Source: Verrucomicrobiota bacterium
GTDB taxonomy: Bacteria > Verrucomicrobiota > Verrucomicrobiia > Opitutales > Opitutaceae
Assembly: GCA_023430565.1 (NCBI GenBank)
Contig: JAEZAD010000011.1
Location: 1-26,690 of the forward strand
DNA length: 26,690 nt
Direction of reading: 5' to 3'
Below the pieces are notes generated by a model, which saw nothing but the letters and a program-made list of their open reading frames with translations, was not told where the DNA came from and did no database searches. Position 1 is the stretch's first letter. The number at the start of each line of letters is the position of its first letter. Shown here piece by piece: positions 15,422 to 23,578 of the stretch. The translations under genes and the position numbers were made by a program.

Positions 15422-16516
15422 GTGAACTTTCGCGGAGGCTTTGGAGGAATCTTTCTGTGGATCGTGTGCGCGGCGGTGGCGGCACCGTTTGTGGACGAGC
15501 GGACCGAACTGGTATTTCCGGACGAGTGCGGCGGATGGACGAAGACGAACGAACGCGTTTACGAGGAGAAGGAGCTCGGCGTGTCGATCGGTTACACCAA
15601 CGCGCAGCAGAAAACGCTGACGGCGTATGTCTACACGGGAGGCGTGAAAGGGATTCCGACCGGCGGCGAGAGCGAGCTGATGCTGCAGCTGACAACGCAG
15701 ACGGCGGCGGAGCTGAAGCAGGTGTGGCAGGAGCGCGGCGGCGAGGTGGAGGAGATTCTGCCGTCGGCGGTGATTCGCGAGGAGCCGAGCGGGCGGGGAC
15801 TCGCGACGATCGTGGCGCACCGGGTGGTGTTGAATGGGCAGGTGTTGATCACGATCTCGGGGCTGACGGGCTATCGCGATTCGATCCTCAAGGTGCGCTA
15901 CACGTATTCGCGGAGCCCACTCGACGAAGGCATCGCGGATCTGCGGGGGTTTGTCGTCGGGTTGCTGCTGGCGAACCAGGAGCGGCTGGACGAATTTTTC
16001 GCGCCGGTGGCGGCGCAGTATGCGGCGGCGGGCGAGACGCCTTCGCGCGAGGAGTTTCTGGAGGCGATGAAAGTGCTGGAGAAAAGCATTCGCGAGGCGG
16101 GGGCGCCGGCGGCGGCGCGGCGAGTGGTGCAGTTCGTCGAGCGGAGCGACGAGGTGGTGGTGACGCTCGGTCGCGAAGTCGCGCCGTGGGTGTTGGAGGT
16201 CGACGAGGACGACGCGGAGGCGCAAGGGATGTCGGCGTTGCTGCTGGCGGTGTATCTGGGCGCGAATGCGAAAGCGCAGGTCGAGGACGGGCATCGCAAC
16301 AACGACGTGCTCGCGGGCTGGCGGGCGGTGTTGAAGGCGTATCGAGAAATGCGCGACGCGGGACAGCCCGCGATTCCGTCCGTGGACGAGTTGCTGCAGG
16401 CGGAAGGAAAGGGCGAACTGGAGCGACGGGCTAGCGAGGTGCAGGGGCTGCTGCCGCCGAAGAAAGCGGAGGACGAGAAGGGGAGCGCGGAGAGCGGCCA
16501 GGAGGCGAACGGGTAG
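15422..16516 (+). CDS. secreted protein of unknown function downstream of the secretin
   Basis: I do not recognise this 364-residue protein. It has an N-terminal signal peptide (GGIFLWIVCAAVAAPFVD, likely cut after AVA). A beta-rich domain follows (about 25-170, with ELVFPDECGGWTKTNERVY, GVSIGYTNAQQKTLTAYVY, LITISGLTGYRDSILKVRY). The second half is helical, and the Lys/Glu-rich C-terminus may be disordered. No catalytic motif is evident. It starts at GTG 15422, 57 bp after the secretin stop on the same strand, with GAAGG directly before the start; this makes it a probable last operon member and a candidate secreted or periplasmic accessory. The 44 bp that follow, up to the kinase stop, hold no clear terminator. 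Confidence 0.65.
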   Translation: MNFRGGFGGIFLWIVCAAVAAPFVDERTELVFPDECGGWTKTNERVYEEKELGVSIGYTNAQQKTLTAYVYTGGVKGIPTGGESELMLQLTTQTAAELKQVWQERGGEVEEILPSAVIREEPSGRGLATIVAHRVVLNGQVLITISGLTGYRDSILKVRYTYSRSPLDEGIADLRGFVVGLLLANQERLDEFFAPVAAQYAAAGETPSREEFLEAMKVLEKSIREAGAPAAARRVVQFVERSDEVVVTLGREVAPWVLEVDEDDAEAQGMSALLLAVYLGANAKAQVEDGHRNNDVLAGWRAVLKAYREMRDAGQPAIPSVDELLQAEGKGELERRASEVQGLLPPKKAEDEKGSAESGQEANG

Positions 16517-16560
16517 GGGCGCGTGGGTTGGCGAAACGGTCGCGCGTTCCGCGGCGGCTA

Positions 16561-19500
16561 CTACGGGGTGGCGCGGGGGGCGAGCGTTTTGAGGACCTGA
16601 TCGAGCGCGCGGGCGAGGTCGTCGCCATCGAAGGGTTTGGGCAGCACGACGCACGCAGGGATCGCTTCGAGTTTCGCGCGGACGGCGTCGCGGCCGTAGC
16701 CGGTGATGATGACGGCGGGCAGCGGGACGCCGAGCGAACGGAGCTGAAGAATGAGATCGGCGCCGGTGATGTGTGGCATCGTGAGATCGGTGACGAGCGC
16801 GTGGTAGTGGCCGGGCGCCTCGATGATGGCGTTCAGCACGTCGCGCGGATCGTGCATCACGGTCGGACAGAATCCGAGCTGTTCGAGGCGCGAGCCGACG
16901 AAGGCGGCGACGGAAGGCTCGTCGTCGACGACGAGGACGCGCTGGCGTTCCCCGCGAGGGGCGGCCGTGGCGTCGTGACGGGCGGGAGCGTCTTCGGCGG
17001 TGAGCGGGAAGTAGATTTCGAAACACGTGCCGACGCCGGGCGCGCTGCTGACTCGCATGGCGGCGTTGTGGCTGGTCACGATGCCCTGGACGATCGAGAG
17101 TCCGAGGCCGGTGCCCTCGCCCTGGGGTTTGGTGGTGAAGAATGGGTCGAACACGCGATCAAGCGTCGACTGGTCCATGCCCTCGCCCTGATCGGTGACG
17201 GCCAGTCGCATGCAGCGACCGGGAGTGAGATGGGGGATTTCGGCGGCGAGGTTTCGGCAGACGTTGACGGGTTCGACGGTCAGTTGAACGCGACCGGGCC
17301 GGTGACGCATGGCGTGGATCGCGTTGGTGCAGAGATTCAGCACGATCTGTTGAACCTGGGTGGAGTCGGCGCGCACAAGACCGCTGTGCACGTGCGAGAC
17401 GATTTCGATCGTGGCGGGCGTGGAGGCGCGGACGAGTTTGAGGGCTTCGCGGATGGGTTGCGCGAGGTCGAGCGGGATGAGGCGGGTGTTGCCGCGGCGG
17501 GAAAACGTGAGGATCTGGCTGACGAGTTCCTTGGCGCGGAGGCCGGCGGTGTGAACCTGTTCGAGATCGCGGCGAATTTCGACGTTGTCGCCGGCGGAGA
17601 GGCGCGCGAGTTCGCAGTAGCCGAGGATGGCGGTGAGGATGTTGTTGAAATCGTGGGCGATGCCGCCGGCGAGCGTGCCGATGCTTTCGAGCTTTTGGGA
17701 TTGGAGGAGGCGGCCTTCGAGGCGGCGGCGGCGTTCCTGTTCGGCGAGCCAGGCGGTGATGTCCTCCTCGAGGATGAGATGATGCCGGACCTGGGCATCG
17801 GCGCTGCGGATCGGCGAAACCATGGAGCGCACGTGGACGATCTGTCCGCCTTTGGTGCGATGGGAGAGCTCGCCGCGCCAGGACTGGCCGAGGCGGACGG
17901 TGGCGGCGAGTTCGTCGAGGACGGCGGGGAGCGTGGTTTCGGCGCGAAGCGAGAGGGCGTTGCGGCCCTTGAGTTCGTCGAGCGTGTATCCAGTAAGCTC
18001 GCACGCGCGCGGGTTGGCGAAGACGATGGTGCCGTCGGGCTTGGCGATGAACACGGCGACGGGGCTTTGCGCGATGGCTTGGGAGAGGATCTCGATTTCC
18101 TCGACCTGGCTGGCGAGGCGCTCGGTCGTGGCGTTGAGCTCGCGCGTGCGCTGGGCGACGAGGCGTTCGAGGCGGACGTTTTCGCGCCGCTGGAGATACG
18201 ACGACACGCGGCCGGCGAGGAGGACGAGGCCGAATGCCGACAGGGCGTAGGCGACGTAGGCGTAGGTGGTGCGATACCACGGCGGCAGAATGGAAAACGC
18301 GAACGAGGATGCTTCGCCGAGCTGACCGCCCACGCTCGGTCGCACGTGCAGAACGTAGTCGCCCGCGGCAAGGCGGTTGAAGGCGGCGGAGCCCACGGTG
18401 CCGACGGACACCCATTCGGCGCCGGTGCCCTCGAGCTGGACGTCGAACGTGACGGACGCGCCGAACGGCTGGTGCGGCGTGACGAAATGGGCGACGAGGG
18501 AATTGTCGGAAAACGGGAGCGAGAGGGTTTCGTTGGAGGGGAAAAGCGTGCGGGCGCCCGAGGGAAGTTCGACATGGGTGATGAGCGCGCGCAGCGGGAC
18601 GGGTTTCGTGGCGGGCAGCGAAGGATCGTAGCGGGCGAAACGACGGTCGGCGTGCATCCAGACGACGCCGTTGTTCTCGAACGTGAAGAAGAACGGCATG
18701 AGGCCGGCCGGCATCTTTTCGTTGAGGTTGCGCAGGGCGCCCCCGGAGTCGTCGAGGACCTGCACGCGACCGTTGGCGGCGATCCAGATGCGGCCCCAGG
18801 CGTCGCGCGCAGGGCGGCCGATGATGTCGCGCAGGTCGGGGAAGCGCTGGTGAAACGCGGCATCGCGCTCGAAGCGGCGTGTGGTGCGGCTGAAGCGCAT
18901 GATCTGGCCGCCGACGTTGAAGCGGATGACGCCGTCGAGGTTGAAGCACTGGACCCAGCCTTCGGGCAGTCCGTGCTGCTGGTCGAAGAGATCGACGACG
19001 GGGCGGCCGGATTCGACGCGGAGATGTCCGGCGCGGCTGGACCCGAGCTCGAGCCAGATGCCGCCGTCGGGGTCGGGGACGGAGTTGAACACGTTGCCCA
19101 AGGCGGGAATCGAATGTCGTTCCGCGTCGAAACCGTCTTCCGAGGGCCAAAGCCAGCCGACCTCGCCGACGGCGCCGTAGAGCCAGCGACCGTTGGTGGG
19201 ACTGACGTTGAGGAGGCGCAGATAGGACGTTTCGGGAAGAGTCTGCGCCCAGCCGGAATCGGTGCGCAGGTAGACTCCTTTTTCCGTGCCGGTGACCGGC
19301 ATGCCCATGGCGCAGGAGAACGTGAAGGCGAAGCGTCCCGCCGGTGTGTCGGGCACGAAACCTTTGAGGCGGCCGTCGAGGTCGTAGTCGCCGCGAAGGA
19401 TGCTGCCGTCGGCGATGAGCCAGAGTTTTCCGTCGTGGCGATGCGGATGCGCGGTGGCGCCGCCGGTGCCGATGAGTTGCTCGAAATGCGAGACGCGAGA

Positions 19501-20559
19501 TGGAAACTCGACCTGCAAAATACCATCTGTGAGCAGGCCCCAGATCACGCCGCCGGGAGCGGGGACGAGCCGCCGAACGTGGGCGAGCCGGTGGTCGTAG
19601 CTGCGATCGAGCACCTGCACGGTCGTGCCGTGGCGATCGAAGAAAACGACGCCGATGTTTTCCACGGCGGCGGCGAAGAGCCCGCCCTCGGTTTCGCAAA
19701 GGCTGTTGATCCGCACGTCGCCGGAGAGGAGGCCGTTGTCGCGAAACGGAGCGGTGCGGTTTCCGTCGAAGATTTTCAGGCCGCGGCCGTAGGTGCCGGT
19801 GAGGAGTCGTTGGTCGTCGAACGGAACGGCGCAGGTGATCGTCTCGCTCGGCGCGATCTCGTCGGAGAACGGCACGGCCTCGACGCCGTCGGCTTTGACG
19901 CGCCAGAGATTACCGGTGGTGCGATCGGCGATGTAGTGCTGTTCGCGAAAAGTGAAGACGTGCTCGAGCGTATCGCCGCGGCCGACCGAGCGGACCTCCT
20001 GTCCGGGGCGCCACTGGCGGACGGCGCCGCTGCCGCTGTGCCAGAACCATTCGCCGCCCGATTCGAACACGCGCCGGGCGACGGGCGGCGCGGCGGTGTT
20101 CTCGGGCGTGAGGGCCTGGGCGAAAACGGGGCGCCAGGTGCCGTCCTGTTGAAATTCGATGCGGGCGAAGCCGCCGCGGACGCCGACATACATCGAACCG
20201 TCCTGGTCGAAGACGATGTTCGCGCCGGTGACGGGGTCCTCGTTGACGGCCTGGCGGAAGACTTTCCAGCGCACGCCGTCGCCGAGCGCGAGTTGTTGGG
20301 CGGCGAACACGAGCACGCGGCCGTCGGGCATGAGCCGGATGTCGGTGGGCGGGAGCGTGAGGCCGAGGGCTTCGGGACTGCGCACGGCGAAGGCGGGCGC
20401 GCCGCGTTCGAGCAAACCGTCCGAACCGGCATCGATGCGCAACGCCTGCGCGGCGGCGAACGGAAGAACCCCGGCGAAACAGACCGCGGCCAACGATGCC
20501 AGCAGTCTGGTGCGGAATCCGAAAAGCAGGGTGAAACGACGCGTCAGGGGCGGACGCAT
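16561..20559 (-). CDS. hybrid two-component sensor kinase with periplasmic propeller
   Basis: This 1332-residue membrane sensor has a signal peptide (about 18-37), then about 650 residues of beta-propeller-like repeats of the two-component regulator propeller type. A Y_Y_Y-like domain follows (about 690-760, QLEGTGAEWVSVGTVGSAAF, FSILPPWYRTTYAY). A membrane helix sits at about 765-785 (YVAYALSAFGLVLLAG), followed by a coiled coil and a PAS domain (SPVAVFIAKPDGTIVFANP). The kinase core has GGIAHDFNNILTAILGYCEL (phospho-His about 966), the N box NLCTNAIHA and the G boxes FDPFFTTKPQGEGTGLGLSI. A receiver domain ends the protein (VLVVDDEPSVAAF; acceptor Asp in VTDLTMP, about 1254). It has no DNA-binding domain, unlike Bacteroidetes propeller hybrids, so it needs a separate output partner. 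It likely senses an external ligand such as a glycan, but nothing nearby shows which. Confidence 0.88.
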   Translation of the reverse strand: MRPPLTRRFTLLFGFRTRLLASLAAVCFAGVLPFAAAQALRIDAGSDGLLERGAPAFAVRSPEALGLTLPPTDIRLMPDGRVLVFAAQQLALGDGVRWKVFRQAVNEDPVTGANIVFDQDGSMYVGVRGGFARIEFQQDGTWRPVFAQALTPENTAAPPVARRVFESGGEWFWHSGSGAVRQWRPGQEVRSVGRGDTLEHVFTFREQHYIADRTTGNLWRVKADGVEAVPFSDEIAPSETITCAVPFDDQRLLTGTYGRGLKIFDGNRTAPFRDNGLLSGDVRINSLCETEGGLFAAAVENIGVVFFDRHGTTVQVLDRSYDHRLAHVRRLVPAPGGVIWGLLTDGILQVEFPSRVSHFEQLIGTGGATAHPHRHDGKLWLIADGSILRGDYDLDGRLKGFVPDTPAGRFAFTFSCAMGMPVTGTEKGVYLRTDSGWAQTLPETSYLRLLNVSPTNGRWLYGAVGEVGWLWPSEDGFDAERHSIPALGNVFNSVPDPDGGIWLELGSSRAGHLRVESGRPVVDLFDQQHGLPEGWVQCFNLDGVIRFNVGGQIMRFSRTTRRFERDAAFHQRFPDLRDIIGRPARDAWGRIWIAANGRVQVLDDSGGALRNLNEKMPAGLMPFFFTFENNGVVWMHADRRFARYDPSLPATKPVPLRALITHVELPSGARTLFPSNETLSLPFSDNSLVAHFVTPHQPFGASVTFDVQLEGTGAEWVSVGTVGSAAFNRLAAGDYVLHVRPSVGGQLGEASSFAFSILPPWYRTTYAYVAYALSAFGLVLLAGRVSSYLQRRENVRLERLVAQRTRELNATTERLASQVEEIEILSQAIAQSPVAVFIAKPDGTIVFANPRACELTGYTLDELKGRNALSLRAETTLPAVLDELAATVRLGQSWRGELSHRTKGGQIVHVRSMVSPIRSADAQVRHHLILEEDITAWLAEQERRRRLEGRLLQSQKLESIGTLAGGIAHDFNNILTAILGYCELARLSAGDNVEIRRDLEQVHTAGLRAKELVSQILTFSRRGNTRLIPLDLAQPIREALKLVRASTPATIEIVSHVHSGLVRADSTQVQQIVLNLCTNAIHAMRHRPGRVQLTVEPVNVCRNLAAEIPHLTPGRCMRLAVTDQGEGMDQSTLDRVFDPFFTTKPQGEGTGLGLSIVQGIVTSHNAAMRVSSAPGVGTCFEIYFPLTAEDAPARHDATAAPRGERQRVLVVDDEPSVAAFVGSRLEQLGFCPTVMHDPRDVLNAIIEAPGHYHALVTDLTMPHITGADLILQLRSLGVPLPAVIITGYGRDAVRAKLEAIPACVVLPKPFDGDDLARALDQVLKTLAPRATP

Positions 20560-20620
20560 GTGAGGCTGGCGGACAAGAGAGCGTAGGGGAAAAACCGGTG
20601 GGGCGGGACCGACGTTTGCC

Positions 20621-20650
20621 GGTATAGGGTCATCGTCACAGCCGGGGCAA
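20621..20650 (-). promoter_or_regulatory. possible promoter of the sensor kinase gene
   Basis: On the minus strand, TTGCCC (20650-20645) and TATACC (20626-20621) are separated by 18 bp and would give a leader of about 55 nt before the ATG at 20559. Each hexamer matches four of six consensus bases. The 197-bp divergent spacer 20560-20756 also holds a small CGGGT/ACCCG hairpin (20714-20729) before the exonuclease gene and nothing else I recognise. Confidence 0.3.
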
Positions 20651-20756
20651 ACTCAAATCCGGGGGCGTTCGCGGGCGGGTGTGAAAATACTGCGGAGGCG
20701 TTGGGCGCGGTGCCGGGTTACTTGACCCGAGAGGAGAGCCGCGCTGTGTTGCGCGC

Positions 20757-21710
20757 ATGGCGAAATGGCTGCTGGTGGACGGTTTCAACCTGGCGTATCG
20801 GTGTTTTCATGCGTTGCCCGAGCTGACTTCGTCGAAGGGGTTTCCAACGGGCGCGCTGCACGGCTGGGTGAAGTCGTTGTGGAAGCTGATGGATCAGGAG
20901 AAGCCGGACGCGACGCTGGTGTTCTTCGATTTGGGCGAGTCGCAGGACCGGTTGAAGTTGCTGGCTGAATACAAGGCGCAGCGAAAGCCGATGCCGGACG
21001 CGCTCCGCGAGCAGATCGAGCCGATCAAGCAGTTGACGCGCGCGATGGGTCTGGCGGGGATCGAGGAGGACGGCGTCGAGAGCGATGATCTGCTGGCGTC
21101 GGAGGCGGTGAGTCTCGCGAAACAGGGGCACGACGTGTTGATCGTCTCGAGCGACAAGGATTTCGCGCAGATCGTCGACGAAAAGATCAAGATCATGCTA
21201 CCGCCGCCGTCGGCGAATCCGAAACTCGGCTGGCGGTTGCTCGATGCGGACGGCGTGCGGGAGAAGTTCGGGGTGCCGCCCGTGCAGATTGCGCACTATC
21301 TGGCGCTGGTGGGCGACACGTCGGACAACATTCCGGGGTTGGACGGCGTGGGGCCGAAGACGGCGGCGAAATGGCTCGGGGAGTGCGGGGGCAGTGTCGA
21401 GTGCGTGCTGGAAAAAGCGGGCGAGCTGAAACCGGAGCGTTTTCGGGAAGCAGTGGCGGCGAATGCGGACCGGTTGCGGCTCAATTTGAGGCTGACGACG
21501 CTGAATTTGAGTTTGCCGGCGGTGAAGCCGGAGTGGCGCACGCCGCAGCCGGAGGAGTTGTTCAAACTGCTCGACGAGTTCGAGATGAAGTCGACGGGGG
21601 TGGAGGCGCGGAGGCGCTATGGAGCAGGTGGTGGAAACGCGGATACGCTCAAAACGCCGACGGTTTCCGCGCAGCCGCCGGCGAAAGCGATGCAGGGGGA
21701 GCTGTTTTAG
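20757..21710 (+). CDS. stand-alone 5'-3' exonuclease (PolA N-domain/FEN-like)
   Basis: The 317-residue protein is a structure-specific 5' nuclease like the N-terminal domain of DNA polymerase I. Visible are the metal-site motifs LLVDGFNLAYR (Asp8), GIEEDGVESDDLLASEA, and VSSDKDFAQIV, then the helix-three-turn-helix DNA-binding motif GDTSDNIPGLDGVGPKTAAK. The C-terminal tail after about residue 270 is low-complexity (KSTGVEARRRYGAGGG, then Pro/Ala-rich). No polymerase domain follows, so this is a separate enzyme for removing RNA primers or flaps. It may act beside a PolA elsewhere in the genome, or replace its 5' nuclease. The ATG at 20757 gives the standard family start. It stands alone between two minus-strand regulators. 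Confidence 0.9.
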   Translation: MAKWLLVDGFNLAYRCFHALPELTSSKGFPTGALHGWVKSLWKLMDQEKPDATLVFFDLGESQDRLKLLAEYKAQRKPMPDALREQIEPIKQLTRAMGLAGIEEDGVESDDLLASEAVSLAKQGHDVLIVSSDKDFAQIVDEKIKIMLPPPSANPKLGWRLLDADGVREKFGVPPVQIAHYLALVGDTSDNIPGLDGVGPKTAAKWLGECGGSVECVLEKAGELKPERFREAVAANADRLRLNLRLTTLNLSLPAVKPEWRTPQPEELFKLLDEFEMKSTGVEARRRYGAGGGNADTLKTPTVSAQPPAKAMQGELF

Positions 21711-21715
21711 CGAGA

Positions 21716-21778
21716 GCCCGACGTCCCCGGCGGGCTGACCTGCGGGGTGGAATGTTCAAGCCCGACCGGGACGTCGGG
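21716..21778. repeat. nested CCCGACGTCCC palindromes at the exonuclease 3' end
   Basis: CCCGACGTCCC (21717-21727) and GGGACGTCGGG (21768-21778) are perfect 11-bp inverted arms 40 bp apart. Each arm also has a local partner: AGCCCG/CGGGCT on the left (21716-21736) and CCCGAC/GTCGGG with a six-base loop on the right (21761-21778). Two mutually exclusive foldings are therefore possible. The element lies between the convergent exonuclease and response-regulator genes and could end transcription from either, though no T-run follows. Confidence 0.6.
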
Positions 21779-21799
21779 AACCACCGTTGGGAGGCGGGA

Positions 21800-22552
21800 T
21801 TATTCCCGGCCTTCTTTCGAGACGCCGGCGGGATCGAAGATGTAGCCGATGCCGTGGACGGTGCGGAAGGCGGCGAGATCCAGACCGTGCTCCTTGAAGA
21901 GCTCGCGCACTTTTACGACGTATTGGTCGAGCGAGCGGCTGCGGACGTCGGCGTGGATGCCCCACACGGAGTGGATCAAGGCTTTGCGCGTGATGACGGT
22001 GCCCTGGTTCGCATTCAGATAGGCGAGGATGCCGAGTTCCTTGCGGCCGATTTTCTGGATCGTGCCGTCGGGAAACGCGATCTCGAGCCGGTCGGGGGTG
22101 ACCTTCGCGCCGCAGAAATCGAAGGGCTGGTCGCCGACGCGGACATTTTTCGTGAGGTTGAGGTCGCCCTTGGATTCGGCGCGGCGTAATACGGCGCGGA
22201 TACGCGCGACGAGTTCGGCGTAGCTGAACGGCTTGGTGATGTAGTCGTCGCCCCCGGCGTCGAGACCGCGGATCTTCGTCGTCTCGGTGATTTCCCCGGT
22301 GAGGAAGATCACGGGCACGCTGATGTCGGCGGCCTTCAGCTCATCGAGGAGGTTGAACCCGCTGCCGTCGGGCAGGCTGATGTCGAGAAGCAGGAGGTTG
22401 GCGAAATTATGCTTCAGGAAGCGGAGGGCGTGCGCGGTGCGGTTGCAGATTTGCGTCTGCATGCCGGCGCGCTCGAGGTGGGTGGCGATCAGGTTGGCGA
22501 GTTCGACTTCGTCTTCGACAACTACGACCAGCGGTTTCGGTTCGGCGCGCAT
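21800..22552 (-). CDS. OmpR/PhoB-family response regulator
   Basis: The 250-residue protein has an N-terminal receiver domain with acidic pocket Glu13-Asp14, phospho-acceptor Asp57 (LLLLDISLPDGSGF), Thr85 and Lys107 (DDYITKPFSYAEL). A winged-helix DNA-binding domain follows at about 150-240 (IGRKELGILAYLNANQGTVI, RSLDQYVVKVRELF, TVHGIGYIFDP). All residues needed for phosphorylation are present. No kinase gene adjoins it; the nearest is the hybrid sensor at 16561-20559, on the same strand but separated by the exonuclease, and pairing is only possible, not shown. The ATG at 22552 fits the receiver start, with no Shine-Dalgarno but a good promoter about 25 nt before it. Confidence 0.92.
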   Translation of the reverse strand: MRAEPKPLVVVVEDEVELANLIATHLERAGMQTQICNRTAHALRFLKHNFANLLLLDISLPDGSGFNLLDELKAADISVPVIFLTGEITETTKIRGLDAGGDDYITKPFSYAELVARIRAVLRRAESKGDLNLTKNVRVGDQPFDFCGAKVTPDRLEIAFPDGTIQKIGRKELGILAYLNANQGTVITRKALIHSVWGIHADVRSRSLDQYVVKVRELFKEHGLDLAAFRTVHGIGYIFDPAGVSKEGRE

Positions 22553-22583
22553 TTGAAAGGGGGAAAGCGATGCGTTGCGGGGC

Positions 22584-22611
22584 TATGTAAATTTACAGCA
22601 CTATTTGTCAA
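22584..22611 (-). promoter_or_regulatory. promoter with overlapping 12-bp palindrome upstream of the response regulator
   Basis: On the minus strand a perfect -35 TTGACA (22611-22606) is followed after 16 bp by TACATA (22589-22584), a weak -10. A start of transcription near 22577 would leave a leader of about 25 nt before the ATG at 22552. TGTAAATTTACA (22586-22597), a perfect 12-bp palindrome, overlaps the -10 and spacer, as a repressor or autoregulatory site would. This AT-rich patch stands out in a GC-rich window. Confidence 0.5.
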
Positions 22612-22675
22612 AAGCGAATAGCCTCTGACGGATCAGGGATTTGCCGAGAATTTTCTTGAAGGAGAGTTGTGCCGT

Positions 22676-23575
22676 GTGAGCGTGGCGCGCGTGTCCGCTC
22701 GAAAACCGCTTCTGATGCTCGGGCTGCCGAAGGGCAGTCTCGAGGACTCCACGAAAAACCTGTTCGCGAAAGCCGGCTGGAAGATCACGACGAGTTCGCG
22801 TTCCTACAAGCCCTCAATCGACGATCCTGAACTCGACGGGCGTTTTATTCGCGCGCAGGAAGTGAGCCGCTATGTGGAGCACGGGTTTTTCGACTGCGGG
22901 CTGACGGGGTTCGACTGGATTCAGGAAAACGCGTCGGATGTCGTGGAGGTTTGCGACCTGATCTACAGCCGGGCGTCGACCCTGAAGTCGCGCTGGGTGC
23001 TCTGCGTGCCGGAGGCATCCGACATCACGAAGCCGGAGCAGCTCGCCGGGAAGCGCGTGGCGACGGAGCTGGTGGGCACGGTGCGCCGGTATTTCGAAAA
23101 GAAGGGCATCGACGCGGAAGTGGAGTTTTCCTGGGGCGCGACGGAGGTGAAGGTGCCGGATCTCGTCGACGCGATCGTGGATATCACGGAAACGGGGAAT
23201 TCCATTCGCGCGAACAAGCTGCGGATCATCGACACGCTGCTTGAAACGAACACGAAGTTCATCGCGAACAAGGCGAGTTGGGCGAATCCGGAGAAGCGGA
23301 AGAAGATCGAAACGATCGCGCTGCTGCTGCGTGGCGCGCTCGAAGCGGAGAGCAAAGTCGGCTTGAAGATGAACCTGCCGCGGGCGTCGCTCGATGCCGT
23401 GGTGAAGGCGTTGCCGGCGCTGCGCAATCCGACGATCTCGCAGTTGAGCAATCCCGACTGGGTGGCGCTCGAGACGATCATCGACGAGAGTGTGGTGCGG
23501 GAAATCATCCCGCAGTTGAAGGCGCTGGGGGCGGAAGGCGTGGTTGAATATCCGCTGAACAAGGTTGTTTATTGA
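22676..23575 (+). CDS. hisG: ATP phosphoribosyltransferase, long form
   Basis: HisG joins ATP and PRPP in the first step of histidine synthesis. The protein starts with the family motif LGLPKGSLEDSTKNLFAKAG and continues with DCGLTGFDWIQE and KRVATELVGTVRRYFEKKGI. The PRPP-binding block DLVDAIVDITETGNSIRAN follows, and then a C-terminal regulatory domain (MNLPRASLDAVVKALPAL, DESVVREIIPQLKALGAEG). The C-terminal domain marks the histidine-inhibited long form, which needs no HisZ. Start choice: AAGGAG at 22659-22664 is 11 bases before GTG 22676 but only two before TTG 22667, so GTG 22676 is preferred; GTG 22682 and 22691 are possible. aguB follows after three bases. No other his gene is near, so hisG is detached from the rest of its pathway. 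Confidence 0.93.
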   Translation: MSVARVSARKPLLMLGLPKGSLEDSTKNLFAKAGWKITTSSRSYKPSIDDPELDGRFIRAQEVSRYVEHGFFDCGLTGFDWIQENASDVVEVCDLIYSRASTLKSRWVLCVPEASDITKPEQLAGKRVATELVGTVRRYFEKKGIDAEVEFSWGATEVKVPDLVDAIVDITETGNSIRANKLRIIDTLLETNTKFIANKASWANPEKRKKIETIALLLRGALEAESKVGLKMNLPRASLDAVVKALPALRNPTISQLSNPDWVALETIIDESVVREIIPQLKALGAEGVVEYPLNKVVY

Positions 23576-23578
23576 ACG

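Noticed and set aside
15002..17026. A 674-residue minus-strand open frame rich in Arg, His and Pro
   Set aside because: It crosses the secretin, the secreted protein and the kinase end and has the composition of an antisense shadow.
16528..20586. A 1352-residue plus-strand open frame covering the whole sensor kinase gene
   Set aside because: It is antisense to a gene with complete, recognisable kinase, PAS and receiver motifs. Its translation is Gly/Glu/Val/Asp-rich with no domain, as expected from reading GC-rich codons backwards.
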